58,164 bases of DNA from an uncultured Pseudomonadota bacterium (lineage in GTDB: Bacteria; Pseudomonadota; Gammaproteobacteria; Methylococcales; Methylomonadaceae). The stretch covers positions 1 to 58,164 of the forward strand of contig CAIPQN010000082.1 of NCBI GenBank assembly GCA_903867225.1, in the 5' to 3' direction. Of the stretch, positions 17,580 through 26,138 are shown piece by piece. The notes beneath the pieces were generated by a model. It did no database searches, was not told the DNA's origin, and saw only the letters and a program-made list of their open reading frames with translations. Every line of letters starts with the position of its first letter. Positions within the stretch are counted from its first letter, which is position 1. The position numbers were made by a program, and so were the translations under genes.

Positions 17580-18272
17580 TCAAAGGCTTTTAAACGTCTG
17601 CAACGCAAACTGTAAATCTTGCCACGCTTTACGTTTTTCAGTCAGCGAGCGTAATAAATAGGCGGGATGATAAATAGCAATCAATGGTGTATTTTTAAAT
17701 GAGTAAACATTCCCGCGTAATTTGCCAATTTTCTCGTTAGTTTCCAATAAAGTTTGTGCCGCAATTCGTCCAACGGCAATGATGATTTTTGGCTGAATCA
17801 ACATAATTTGTCGCTGTAAATAATCGTGACATTGTTTAATTTCATCAACGTGGGGATCACGATTTGAAGGCGGGCGGCATTTTAATATGTTGGTTAAAAA
17901 GATTTCTTCGCGCGTCAATTGCATGGCGTGTAACATTTCATTTAACAACTGTCCCGCTTCGCCGATAAAAGGAAATCCTTGTTTATCTTCATGTTCACCA
18001 GGTGCTTCGCCAACAAACATCCAATCGGCATTTACATTTCCTTCGCCAAAAACAGTTTGATTGCGAGTGGTACACAAACTGCATAACTGACAGGAACTAA
18101 CTTCAGTATGTAATTGTTCCCATGAATCAATAACAGGCGTTTCAATCGGTATATTTTCAGACGATTCGAGTGGTGATACGGCGGTGAAGTATTCAGGCAT
18201 AAAACGTGATTGCCAAACAGTAATGCCCATTGAATTTAAATACTGTAAGCGGGTGTGTTCTGAAAATACCAT
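17580..18272 (-). CDS. Family-4 [4Fe-4S] uracil-DNA glycosylase with HolD-like N-terminal peptide
   Basis: Excises uracil from DNA. The catalytic domain starts near residue 60 with the iron-sulphur Cys pair CQLCSLC, then GEAPGEHEDKQGFPFIGEAGQLL, LTNILKCRPPSNRDP, and the C-terminal YHPAYLLR. The extra N-terminal ~30 residues contain LQYLNSMGITVWQSR. This resembles the first residues of the polymerase psi subunit HolD (LQQLGITQWSLR), which bind chi. Its neighbour rimI is the gene that follows holD in enterobacteria. I infer that the glycosylase may carry a chi-binding tail. The glycosylase call is firm; the tail is a hypothesis. Confidence 0.88.
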   Translation of the reverse strand: MVFSEHTRLQYLNSMGITVWQSRFMPEYFTAVSPLESSENIPIETPVIDSWEQLHTEVSSCQLCSLCTTRNQTVFGEGNVNADWMFVGEAPGEHEDKQGFPFIGEAGQLLNEMLHAMQLTREEIFLTNILKCRPPSNRDPHVDEIKQCHDYLQRQIMLIQPKIIIAVGRIAAQTLLETNEKIGKLRGNVYSFKNTPLIAIYHPAYLLRSLTEKRKAWQDLQFALQTFKSL

Positions 18273-18358
18273 ATTTATTTAAATGTAAAAATGCTGTCAT
18301 AATGTGAACATTATAACGCTCAATAAACATCAAAAATTATAAAAACAGGGTTTAACCT

Positions 18359-18889
18359 ATGAAACGTAAAGACATCATACCGACAACTAAAGAACAAATT
18401 ATGCGGGAAGGCGATTTTATCGTGTCAAAAACGGATTTGACGGGTCGAATTACTTATGGAAACGAGATTTTTATCGAGTTTTCTGGCTACGAAGAACATG
18501 AATTACTCGGTAGCCAACATAATATTATTCGTCATCCTGATATGCCGCGTGTTGTTTTCAAACTGCTTTGGGATTATTTATCTCAAGACAAAGAGATTTT
18601 TGCTTTCGTAAAAAATATGTCAAAAGACGGTGGTTTTTATTGGGTATTCACACACGTTGCCCCGATTATTGATAAAAACAAACAAAAAATTGGTTACACA
18701 TCAGTACGCAGAATGCCAAATCCTAAAGCAATCCCGATTGTAGATGGTGTGTATAAAGCGATGGTCGATGCCGAAAGACAGGCAGGGGCAAAAGAAGCGA
18801 TGGCTGCTTCTGGCGCGATTTTAGGACAATTATTAGAGGATAAAGGCGTTAGTTATGAGGGGCTTATCAATGTTCTCCAATCGCTTTAA
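18359..18889 (+). CDS. Aer-like PAS sensor protein without a signalling domain
   Basis: 176 residues. The PAS domain closely follows the FAD-binding sensor of the Aer redox receptor: [35 protein letters not shown], and [13 protein letters not shown]. The segment after the PAS domain ([18 protein letters not shown]) is also Aer-like. There is no membrane or methyl-accepting domain. Its 3' end overlaps the downstream receptor gene by 20 bases, so the two are translationally coupled. It probably senses redox or oxygen status and signals through that receptor; FAD binding is inferred from family. Confidence 0.88.
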   Translation: MKRKDIIPTTKEQIMREGDFIVSKTDLTGRITYGNEIFIEFSGYEEHELLGSQHNIIRHPDMPRVVFKLLWDYLSQDKEIFAFVKNMSKDGGFYWVFTHVAPIIDKNKQKIGYTSVRRMPNPKAIPIVDGVYKAMVDAERQAGAKEAMAASGAILGQLLEDKGVSYEGLINVLQSL

Positions 18890-20504
18890 AATAAACGAAA
18901 AAGTAACATTCTCAGCAGTTGGTTTGATGTGGGGATGTTCATTAGCCTTTAGTTGGCTACATGATAATAATAATTCAACGATTCCTATTGCGTTGACAGT
19001 CGGTTCACTTGTTTCGGTGTGGGCATGGCGTAAGTCCAGTCAAAAAAATAAAGAATTACTCGAAAAAATCATGGATGCCACCGAACATTGGCGTGTGGGT
19101 GAGTCGTATGTTCGAGTGACAAATATCGGCAAAAAAGAAACTGCCTTACAAGCAATGGCATGGGGTTTAAATGATTTGATGGATCAAGTCGAAACTGCTC
19201 AAGTCGATATGTATTATTCAATGGCGTATGTGACTTATGGTGATTTCACCCGCAGAAGTTACCCACAGGGATTACATGGCAGTTTTGCAAGTGCATTGAA
19301 GCGATTAAATATGCTCACAAAGATATTATCTGAAACAACGTGCGGCATTAACGAACTGATGACGGCGTTAAACGCGGGGGATTTTAATAAGCAGGTCGAT
19401 TTGAAAGTAGAAGGTGAATACGCTAAAGCGATTAATAACGCGACGGAAGCTATGCAAACTATGCAAACCATGATTGATGGCATTGGCGAAGTGATGAGTA
19501 AAGTTGCACAAGGCGACATTAGTCATCGTGTTCAAGCGCAAGGACAAGGCGATTTTGCGGTATTAAAAAATAACGTGAATTTATCGTTGGATGCTTTGGA
19601 AGGCAGTTTTCATGACATCGAACGAATTTCTAAAGCACTCGCACAGGGTGATTTAACACAATGTACTGAGAAAGATTATCCTGGAACATTTGGTGAAGTG
19701 CTTTTAGGCATGAATACCACTGTAAACAATCTCAAGGTATTGGTAGGTGAAATTAAAGATTCTAGTGAAATTATTACCCTCGCAGCGCAAGAAATCGCAG
19801 CTGGGAATAATGACTTATCTAATCGAACTGAAGAACAATCTGACAGTTTGAAAAAAACCGCGACCAATATGGAAGAATTCATGGTCACAGTTAGACAAAA
19901 CAGTAAAAGCGCAAATCACGCAAATGAATTAGCACGCGTGTCTTCAAACATCGCACAAACAGGTGTGAAAGCGGTGAATCAAGTGGTTTCAACGATGGAA
20001 GGTATCAATGAATCGTCGAAAAAAATCGTCGATATTATTTCCGTTATTGATGGCATCGCGTTTCAAACAAACATTCTTGCTTTAAATGCAGCGGTTGAAG
20101 CAGCTCGTGCTGGCGAACAAGGTCGGGGATTTGCGGTTGTCGCAACAGAGGTAAGAAGTTTAGCGCAACGTGCAGCGGCAGCGGCAGGTGAAATTAAAAA
20201 TCTGATTAGCGATTCTGTCGAAAAAGTTGAAGACGGCAGTATTTTGGTTGTCAAAGCAGGTAAAACGATGGAAGAAATTTTAAATTCTATTGAAGGCGTG
20301 ACAAACACTATTTCAGAAATTACGACAGCTTCGGACGAACAATCGAAAAGTATTATTCAAGTGAATTCTGCATTATCACACATGGACAATGTTACAAAAC
20401 AAAACGCGGCATTAGTTGGACAAGCCGCATCATCAGCACATTCGCTTGAACAGCAAACCAGTAATTTGACGGCGACTGTCGCCAATTTCAAAATATATCC
20501 TTAG
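18870..20504 (+). CDS. Methyl-accepting chemotaxis protein
   Basis: 544 residues from ATG 18870 (GAGGGG 7 bases upstream; an in-frame ATG lies 15 bases earlier). Two short hydrophobic stretches near residues 15-55 have almost no periplasmic loop, so there is no classical ligand domain. HAMP-like repeats follow ([17 protein letters not shown]), then the signalling hairpin [40 protein letters not shown] and coiled coils. The layout plus the upstream PAS gene suggests an Aer receptor divided into two polypeptides. No CheW-binding abnormality is visible. No terminal methylation-enzyme pentapeptide is present. Confidence 0.92.
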   Translation: MFSNRFKINEKVTFSAVGLMWGCSLAFSWLHDNNNSTIPIALTVGSLVSVWAWRKSSQKNKELLEKIMDATEHWRVGESYVRVTNIGKKETALQAMAWGLNDLMDQVETAQVDMYYSMAYVTYGDFTRRSYPQGLHGSFASALKRLNMLTKILSETTCGINELMTALNAGDFNKQVDLKVEGEYAKAINNATEAMQTMQTMIDGIGEVMSKVAQGDISHRVQAQGQGDFAVLKNNVNLSLDALEGSFHDIERISKALAQGDLTQCTEKDYPGTFGEVLLGMNTTVNNLKVLVGEIKDSSEIITLAAQEIAAGNNDLSNRTEEQSDSLKKTATNMEEFMVTVRQNSKSANHANELARVSSNIAQTGVKAVNQVVSTMEGINESSKKIVDIISVIDGIAFQTNILALNAAVEAARAGEQGRGFAVVATEVRSLAQRAAAAAGEIKNLISDSVEKVEDGSILVVKAGKTMEEILNSIEGVTNTISEITTASDEQSKSIIQVNSALSHMDNVTKQNAALVGQAASSAHSLEQQTSNLTATVANFKIYP

Positions 20505-20507
20505 GTT

Positions 20508-20555
20508 TCACGTTTAAATGCCGTGTTTTTTATTTCAACAAAAAACGTGATTTTT
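20508..20555 (+). terminator. Candidate terminator after the chemoreceptor gene
   Basis: TCACGTTT and AAACGTGA can pair across a ~27-base loop and are followed by TTTTTC. The loop is long, so this is weak. No better signal is present before nadA. Confidence 0.35.
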
Positions 20556-20648
20556 CGATAAGATGTCACAAATCACACCACACCAATGAAGATTGGGAAA
20601 TAGGGTGAAAAATTGAAGCTATTTTAGAAAAGTAACGAGTTAAATAAA

Positions 20649-21731
20649 ATGACATTATCTATTTATGATTACGCGGCATTAACAGATGAAGAATGTGATG
20701 CTTTAATTGAAAAGGCAAAAGCACGGTTGGGCGACCGTTGTGTGATTTTAGGACATCATTACCAACGCAATGAAGTTTTTAAACACGCCGATTTTTCGGG
20801 TGATTCTTTAAAACTTTCTAAAGATGCGGCGGAATCGACAGCGGAATATATCGTCTTTTGTGGCGTACATTTCATGGCAGAAGTTGCCGATATTTTATCG
20901 CGTCCAAATCAAATTGCGATTTTGCCCGATTTAGCCGCAGGTTGTTCGATGGCTGACATGGCGAATCTCATGAAAGTGAATCAATGTTGGTCTGAACTTG
21001 CACAAGTTTTGGACGTAGAAAACGAAGTCACGCCAGTCACTTACATCAATTCAGCGGCTGATTTGAAAGCCTTTTGTGGTGAACACGGTGGAATTGTTTG
21101 TACATCGTCAAATGCTGAAAAGATTTTGGACTGGAGTTTTTCACGTCGTGAAAAAGTGCTATTTTTTCCAGACCAACATTTGGGACGCAACACCGCGCAT
21201 CGAATGGGCATGAATTTAGACGACATGGTCGTTTGGGATTTCACAAAACCATTGGGCGGTTTAACGGTTGAAGAAATTAAAAATGCCAAAATGATTTTGT
21301 GGAATGGCTTTTGTTCTGTGCATCAAATGTTTAAGCCTGAACATATCGATAATTTCCTCGCACAATATCCTGAAACGAAAGTAATTTCACATCCCGAAGC
21401 GTGTTTGGAAGTGTGTCAAAAATCGGATTATGTGGGTTCGACGGAATTTATATTGAAAACGGTACGCGCTTCAGAATCGGGGAGTCGCTGGTTGGTCGCT
21501 ACGGAATTGAATTTAGTTAATCGGTTAAACGAAGAATGCACCGACAAAAATATACATTTTATGTCGCCGATGTTGTGTATGTGTTCGACGATGTTTAGAA
21601 CCGATCCTCAGCATCTTGCGTGGGTGTTAGAAAATTTGGTTGCGGGTCATGTTGTCAATCAGATTTCAGTGCCAGAAAAAGATGCGTTACTCGCTAAAAA
21701 AGCATTAAATGCAATGTTATCGGTGGTGTAA
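20649..21731 (+). CDS. nadA: Quinolinate synthase A
   Basis: A [4Fe-4S] enzyme of NAD synthesis that condenses iminoaspartate with dihydroxyacetone phosphate. 360 residues, full length. Landmarks are VILGHHYQRNEVFKHADF, VFCGVHFMAEVADILS (cluster Cys), LAAGCSMADM, FFPDQHLGRNTA, SHPEACLEVC, and the C-terminal MSPMLCMCSTMFRT with a cluster Cys. It stands alone, between the chemoreceptor and a pair of convergent terminators. Confidence 0.96.
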   Translation: MTLSIYDYAALTDEECDALIEKAKARLGDRCVILGHHYQRNEVFKHADFSGDSLKLSKDAAESTAEYIVFCGVHFMAEVADILSRPNQIAILPDLAAGCSMADMANLMKVNQCWSELAQVLDVENEVTPVTYINSAADLKAFCGEHGGIVCTSSNAEKILDWSFSRREKVLFFPDQHLGRNTAHRMGMNLDDMVVWDFTKPLGGLTVEEIKNAKMILWNGFCSVHQMFKPEHIDNFLAQYPETKVISHPEACLEVCQKSDYVGSTEFILKTVRASESGSRWLVATELNLVNRLNEECTDKNIHFMSPMLCMCSTMFRTDPQHLAWVLENLVAGHVVNQISVPEKDALLAKKALNAMLSVV

Positions 21732-21756
21732 GTTTTCACACTTCAAAACAAAAAAA

Positions 21757-21773
21757 GCCCGTTTTAAACGGGC
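21757..21773 (-). terminator. Terminator for the rnf-nafY transcript
   Basis: GCCCGTT / AACGGGC stem. On the minus strand it is followed by eight T residues, so it faces transcription leaving nafY. Confidence 0.75.
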
Positions 21774-21813
21774 GTATCTTAATTTTGTAACCTATCACAA
21801 ACCCAGATTTATC

Positions 21814-21849
21814 AAGCCCTGCGTTGCATTTCAACGACGGGGCTTTTTA
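21814..21849 (+). terminator. Terminator for nadA
   Basis: AAGCCC ... CGTTG, loop CATTT, CAACG ... GGGCTT with a small internal mismatch, followed by TTTATTTC on the plus strand. It lies between convergent nadA and nafY and may act on both. Confidence 0.7.
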
Positions 21850-21852
21850 TTT

Positions 21853-22557
21853 CTAATCGTGACTTAAAAATCGTTTCCGCTCTTCAGCAGTACGTCCTAA
21901 CGCTTTTGCCATCCAAGGTGGTGGCGCGTCGAACACTTGTTGAAAGGTTTTTAATTGCTCAACCGCGTCTGTAACCTCTGGCACTTTAATCGGATAAATA
22001 TCTGCGCGAATCACTTTTGCCGCAGCAGGACCTCCAATGGATTGCATGAAAAGTACCTGGCAATCTCTGACCAAATTCACACGAAACAAATTCCGATCAT
22101 CTGAATCATCGGCTTCAACTGTCGAGCGAATATCAATCAAACGGTGTTCATCTTTTGACAATTGATAAACCAAAAAACGAAGACACGAACCAAAATGCCC
22201 ATTTAATAATTCGCCGCTATTTGACGAAACACCAATACGAATAGATTCAGGCATATCGCCGTCTTTATACGCCTGAACTTCAGGCAAATTTTCATCTGTT
22301 TCTTCGCCCCATAAATAACGCACCGCCAGTTTGATATTCGCTAAACCGATGTCAATGTCTTCGCCATCTTCTTCGCCATCCAAACTGCCGATACCTGTTT
22401 TTAAATTGGTAACAGTCACAGATTTAAGTTTTTCATCATCAAGCGGCATACCGACTTTTTCATGCAAAATTTCAATCAGTCTTGGCACGTCAACGTCAGG
22501 TAAAACGCGAGCCGCTAACGCAATTCGCAAAGCTAGTTCTCGTGGTAATTGACTCAT
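21853..22557 (-). CDS. nafY: NafY/NifX-family FeMo-cofactor carrier
   Basis: 234 residues in two parts. Residues 1-95 are a helical domain (LPRELALRIALAARVLPDVDVPRLIEIL), the kind that binds apo-dinitrogenase in Azotobacter NafY. Residues ~100-215 are a NifX/NifB-C-terminal cofactor-binding domain with IRIGVSSNSGELLNGHFGSCLRFLVY, whose His is the likely cofactor ligand, and the CQVLFMQSIGGPAAAKVIRADIYP strand pair. In Azotobacter nafY lies next to the rnf1 genes; here it ends the rnf transcript. Role: hold FeMo-cofactor and hand it to NifDK. Confidence 0.88.
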   Translation of the reverse strand: MSQLPRELALRIALAARVLPDVDVPRLIEILHEKVGMPLDDEKLKSVTVTNLKTGIGSLDGEEDGEDIDIGLANIKLAVRYLWGEETDENLPEVQAYKDGDMPESIRIGVSSNSGELLNGHFGSCLRFLVYQLSKDEHRLIDIRSTVEADDSDDRNLFRVNLVRDCQVLFMQSIGGPAAAKVIRADIYPIKVPEVTDAVEQLKTFQQVFDAPPPWMAKALGRTAEERKRFLSHD

Positions 22558-22566
22558 TTTTCACCT

Positions 22567-22875
22567 CTAAAGTTTGTGGTGTGCCTGCCAACCCGTATAA
22601 CCTTCGTTGAGGCTGTAGACTTCTTTAAAACCAAAATCGCTAAACATTTCCGCCACATGTTCACTGGCGTGACCGTGATAGCAATAAATCAAAAAAGGCT
22701 GCTCTTTTTCGCCTTTTTGAATCAGGCTATCGCGCAGTTTCTCGTGCAAGTGCATGGCATTTTCAAGATGCCCTGCGCGATAATCTTTCACATCACGACA
22801 ATCCAAAATCACAGGCTTTTTGTCAGCGATAAATTGCGCCGCATCACTGATAGCAAGATTTTTGAATGTTGCCAT
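22567..22875 (-). CDS. Single-domain rhodanese
   Basis: 102 residues covering one rhodanese domain: PVILDCRDVKDYRAGHL, and the active-site loop YCYHGHASEHVAEMF with the catalytic Cys. It probably moves sulfane sulphur. It lies 9 bp before nafY and 2 bp after an unknown gene in the rnf transcript, so a role in Fe-S or cofactor sulphur supply for nitrogen fixation is a reasonable inference. Confidence 0.88.
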   Translation of the reverse strand: MATFKNLAISDAAQFIADKKPVILDCRDVKDYRAGHLENAMHLHEKLRDSLIQKGEKEQPFLIYCYHGHASEHVAEMFSDFGFKEVYSLNEGYTGWQAHHKL

Positions 22876-22877
22876 CG

Positions 22878-23438
22878 TTACACTGGCCCGCTGTGTAATT
22901 CTTTTTTCACGAAAATCGTTTTGGTCAAGGCTTCTTCAAACGCAATCGTTTCACCTTTGAATTTGAAATCTTTTGCCGCTTCAAACATCGTAACCACTTT
23001 ATCTTCAGCCGATTGACCTTTTAAATCGGCTTTTTCAATGTAGAGGAATTCAAGCGTTTCATTCCAAACCATGCCGTCACGATATGGCACAAATTTGAAT
23101 GTAAAACCGTCTAATTCAATCTGCATATTGTCTTTAATGTTTTCGACATACATTAAAAGCACGGTTTCAGGTGTTAAAGCCGCTTTGTATTTTGAAATAA
23201 ACTCAGGCACTTGCGCGAGTTCGTGGAACATACCGTTTACAAACACGAATTTTTCGTCAGTCGCTAAAACAGCAGCTTGGTTTAACAATAATTTCGGTGG
23301 CATGTGAACGCCGTCGTTTAATTCGCCTTGAATTAAAATTAAATCGCCACGAAACGCGGTGAATTTTTTATCGCTGGTTTTGCCCAAAACGGACGTGATG
23401 AATAAAAGACCTTCTTTGTCATAATTTGCGAGTAACAT
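22878..23438 (-). CDS. Hypothetical protein in the rnf-nafY operon
   Basis: 186 residues, soluble, with no family I recognise. The sequence is mixed alpha/beta with a beta-rich first half (LLFITSVLGKTSDKKFTAFRGDLILIQGE). It ends 2 bp before the rhodanese and starts 30 bp after rnfH with a GGAG ribosome site. It is expressed with Rnf and NafY by position, which suggests a nitrogen-fixation role and nothing more precise. Confidence 0.7.
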   Translation of the reverse strand: MLLANYDKEGLLFITSVLGKTSDKKFTAFRGDLILIQGELNDGVHMPPKLLLNQAAVLATDEKFVFVNGMFHELAQVPEFISKYKAALTPETVLLMYVENIKDNMQIELDGFTFKFVPYRDGMVWNETLEFLYIEKADLKGQSAEDKVVTMFEAAKDFKFKGETIAFEEALTKTIFVKKELHSGPV

Positions 23439-23468
23439 TTTGATTCTCCTGATTAAAAAACTTTGTGT

Positions 23469-23735
23469 TTAAACATCGACACGGCGACGTTGTACTTGTT
23501 GTGGATCGGCGGTGATTTTGCGGTAAATTTCGATGCGGTCGCCTTCTCGAATTGGCGCGTCCAACTTCGCTAACTTTCCATAAACACCAACCTTTTGGGT
23601 GGTTAAATCGATTTGTGGGTATTGTTTTAAAACCCCTGATAATTCGATGGCTTCTTGAATCGTGCTTTCGTCAGGCACTTCTAAACGAACCCATAATTGC
23701 CGTTCTGCTTCGGCATAGCACACTCCAATGTTCAT
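23469..23735 (-). CDS. rnfH: RnfH ubiquitin-like accessory protein
   Basis: 88 residues with the small beta-grasp RnfH pattern: IGVCYAEAERQLWVRLEVPDESTIQEAIELSGVL, then LDAPIREGDRIEIYRKITADPQ. Its start overlaps rnfE by 4 bases. It is encoded with the Rnf complex; its molecular role is not settled in the family. Confidence 0.9.
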   Translation of the reverse strand: MNIGVCYAEAERQLWVRLEVPDESTIQEAIELSGVLKQYPQIDLTTQKVGVYGKLAKLDAPIREGDRIEIYRKITADPQQVQRRRVDV

Positions 23736-24397
23736 GCTTTTTTCTCCGCTTTTTGGTCAAACAAGCGTTTCATTGCCACTAAAAATCCCAGCATAATGAA
23801 ACCACCTGGCGGCAACGCCGTTAATAAAAAACCTTTGTAATCATCAATCACGGTCAGTTCCATGAAACGGAAACTTTCGCCGAGCAAAACGGAGGCATTG
23901 GCAAACAATGTTCCTGTTGAACTGATTTCGCGCATCGCGCCTAAAATCACCATCACGAGCGTAAAACCCACGCCCATCATGAAACCATCCCAAAGTGACG
24001 GCAGCGGTTCTTGTTTTGAAGCAAAGGATTCGACGCGCCCTAAAATCGCGCAATTCGTCACAATCAACGGAATGAATAAGCCTAAAACCTTGTGCAATTC
24101 GTGCATCCACGCATTGAGGCAAATATCAACCAGCGTCACGAGTGCGGCGATAAGTAAAACGAAAATCGGAATCCGAATTTCAGACGGAATTAAATGGCGA
24201 TTCAAAGACACGATGCCATTCGAGGCGACCATCACGGCAATCGTCGCAAGCCCCATGCCTAAACCATTCGTCGCTGTTCCTGTCACCGCAAGCAACGGAC
24301 ATAACGCTAAATTTTGGGTCAGAACAACGTTGTTATCCCAAAGTCCATCACGGGCAATTCTTTTATATTCGGGTGAAAAAAGTATCGACAGATTCAT
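23732..24397 (-). CDS. rnfE: Rnf electron-transport complex subunit E
   Basis: A membrane subunit of the ion-pumping ferredoxin:NAD oxidoreductase. 221 residues with about six membrane helices, the Rnf/Nqr-DE motif NLALCPLLAVTGTATNGLGMG and IPLIVTNCAILGRVESFA. Both buried Cys-bearing half-helices (ALCPLL, TNCAIL) coordinate a membrane [2Fe-2S] in this family together with RnfA. It overlaps rnfG by 4 bases. Confidence 0.95.
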   Translation of the reverse strand: MNLSILFSPEYKRIARDGLWDNNVVLTQNLALCPLLAVTGTATNGLGMGLATIAVMVASNGIVSLNRHLIPSEIRIPIFVLLIAALVTLVDICLNAWMHELHKVLGLFIPLIVTNCAILGRVESFASKQEPLPSLWDGFMMGVGFTLVMVILGAMREISSTGTLFANASVLLGESFRFMELTVIDDYKGFLLTALPPGGFIMLGFLVAMKRLFDQKAEKKA

Positions 24398-25080
24398 GAT
24401 TTTTCTCCTGTAGCGAGCAACGTGGCTTGATTTGCTTTGTAGAATTCCAATCCGCGTCGAATGGCTAAAACGACTTTTCGAGGTGTAATTGTCGCGCCGC
24501 TGAATTGGTCAAAAATACCGTTGTCTTTTTTAACTGCCCATTGTTCAAAGCTGACGTTGTCGAGCGATTTGCCGTTGAAACTTAAAATCCATTTTGATTT
24601 GCTGATTTCGATTTTGTCGCCTAAACCTGGGGTTTCGGTGTGTGAAATAACCCGCACGCCTAAAATTTCGCCGTTTTTGTCTATGCCCATGACTAAACTA
24701 ATCGCACCTGCATAACCGTCTGGCGCAACGAATTTGAAACACACGGCATTCACGTCGCCTTGTTTTTTCGCCAAATAAACGATGGTTTCAGCCGCACCTA
24801 AATTTGCATCGGCAGATGGCAACGTCACGGTATCGAATAACAAATCATTGTCATGAATTTCAGCGGGGATAACTTCTTCAAGTTTTGCTTTTAAATCTTC
24901 TTCAAGCCGTAATTGAATCACGCCACGTGTCGCTAAATCCGCCATGCCCAATAACAACGCGGCAGCCAACGCAAAACCTGCTAACACGCCTGTTTGATAA
25001 CCTAATTTTGGACGTAATTTTTCTAAATTTTCGGGTTCGAGCCACGCTTTTAATTGAGTTTTTATCATTTCAAAGTTCAT
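24394..25080 (-). CDS. rnfG: Rnf electron-transport complex subunit G
   Basis: 228 residues. One N-terminal transmembrane helix (~30-48) is followed by a periplasmic FMN-binding domain. The covalent FMN attachment motif SGAT with Thr acceptor occurs in FSGATITPRKVV. GLGDKIEISKSKWIL is also typical. It is encoded between rnfD and rnfE, as in gammaproteobacterial rnf operons. Confidence 0.94.
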   Translation of the reverse strand: MNFEMIKTQLKAWLEPENLEKLRPKLGYQTGVLAGFALAAALLLGMADLATRGVIQLRLEEDLKAKLEEVIPAEIHDNDLLFDTVTLPSADANLGAAETIVYLAKKQGDVNAVCFKFVAPDGYAGAISLVMGIDKNGEILGVRVISHTETPGLGDKIEISKSKWILSFNGKSLDNVSFEQWAVKKDNGIFDQFSGATITPRKVVLAIRRGLEFYKANQATLLATGEKS

Positions 25081-25082
25081 GA

Positions 25083-26138
25083 CTAACCTCCCTCGATTGG
25101 TTTGCCGTCACGAGTTCGCCCGTAAATGCGTGGACGAATGTAATGGTCAATCAGTGGCGTGACAGAATTCATCAGCAACACCGCAAAGCCAGTGCCTTCG
25201 GGATAACCGCCCCATGACCGAATCACGAAAATCAACACGCCACAGCCTGTGCCAAAAATCAGTTGTCCAAGCGGAGTATTTGGTGAGGTGACGTAATCGG
25301 TGGCTATGAAAAACGCGACCAGCATTAACGCGCCTGAATTCAAATGTACCCATGCACTTAAATAATGTGTGCTATCGATGAGATTAAAGAGCGTTGAAAG
25401 AAACGTCACCGACGCGAGCAACGACACGGGAATAAACCATTGAATAATGCCTTGACGCATTAACCAAATGCCGCCGAGCAAAATTAGCAATGTTGATGTT
25501 TCGCCCAAACTGCCACGTTCCCAACCGATAAATGCTAGAAAACCTGAATAATCGTTCAGTAAATCGGGCAAAAGTTGGGCTTGCGAAAAACCTGTTTTTA
25601 CAAAACCTAAGGTTGTTGCGCCTGTAATCGCATCGCTGATTTCTACACCTGAAAAGGTAATTTTGAAACTTTCTAAAATGTCCAGTCCTGTGAAAAACGG
25701 TGACACATTCACCCACGTCGTCATTTCAATTGGGAATGAAATCAAGAGCGCGACTCGCGCCAACATGGCGGGATTAAATAAATTTTGTCCCAAACCGCCG
25801 TAGACATGTTTGCCGAGAATAATCGCAAGTCCCGAACCGACAACGCCAATCCACCATGGTGCATAAGGTGGCAACGTCATCGCCACTAATAAACCTGTGA
25901 CAATTACTGAACCGTCACGCAAATACGATTCAATTGTTGAACCTTTGAGTTTTAAACAGACCGCTTCAAAAAATAAGGCGGATAAAACCGTGACCATCGT
26001 TAAAAATAATGCCGACCAGCCAAACAGAAATATCCCAAATCCCAGCGCAGGTAATAGCGCGAGAATGACTTTTTTCATAATGTCATCAACACGCCGCGCT
26101 GAACTGACATGCGGGGAACTAATGGGTTTGATGTTCAT
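25083..26138 (-). CDS. rnfD: Rnf electron-transport complex subunit D
   Basis: 351 residues with multiple membrane helices. The covalent FMN site is the Thr in ITGATTLGF, and LGKHVYGGLGQNLFNPAMLARVALL is the family signature. Start codon ATG at 26138 overlaps the rnfC stop by 4 bases. Confidence 0.95.
   Translation of the reverse strand: MNIKPISSPHVSSARRVDDIMKKVILALLPALGFGIFLFGWSALFLTMVTVLSALFFEAVCLKLKGSTIESYLRDGSVIVTGLLVAMTLPPYAPWWIGVVGSGLAIILGKHVYGGLGQNLFNPAMLARVALLISFPIEMTTWVNVSPFFTGLDILESFKITFSGVEISDAITGATTLGFVKTGFSQAQLLPDLLNDYSGFLAFIGWERGSLGETSTLLILLGGIWLMRQGIIQWFIPVSLLASVTFLSTLFNLIDSTHYLSAWVHLNSGALMLVAFFIATDYVTSPNTPLGQLIFGTGCGVLIFVIRSWGGYPEGTGFAVLLMNSVTPLIDHYIRPRIYGRTRDGKPIEGG

Noticed and set aside
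21757..21849. Two hairpins between nadA and nafY as a possible riboswitch
   Set aside because: They lie at the 3' ends of convergent genes and each has a T-run on one side; ordinary terminators explain them.
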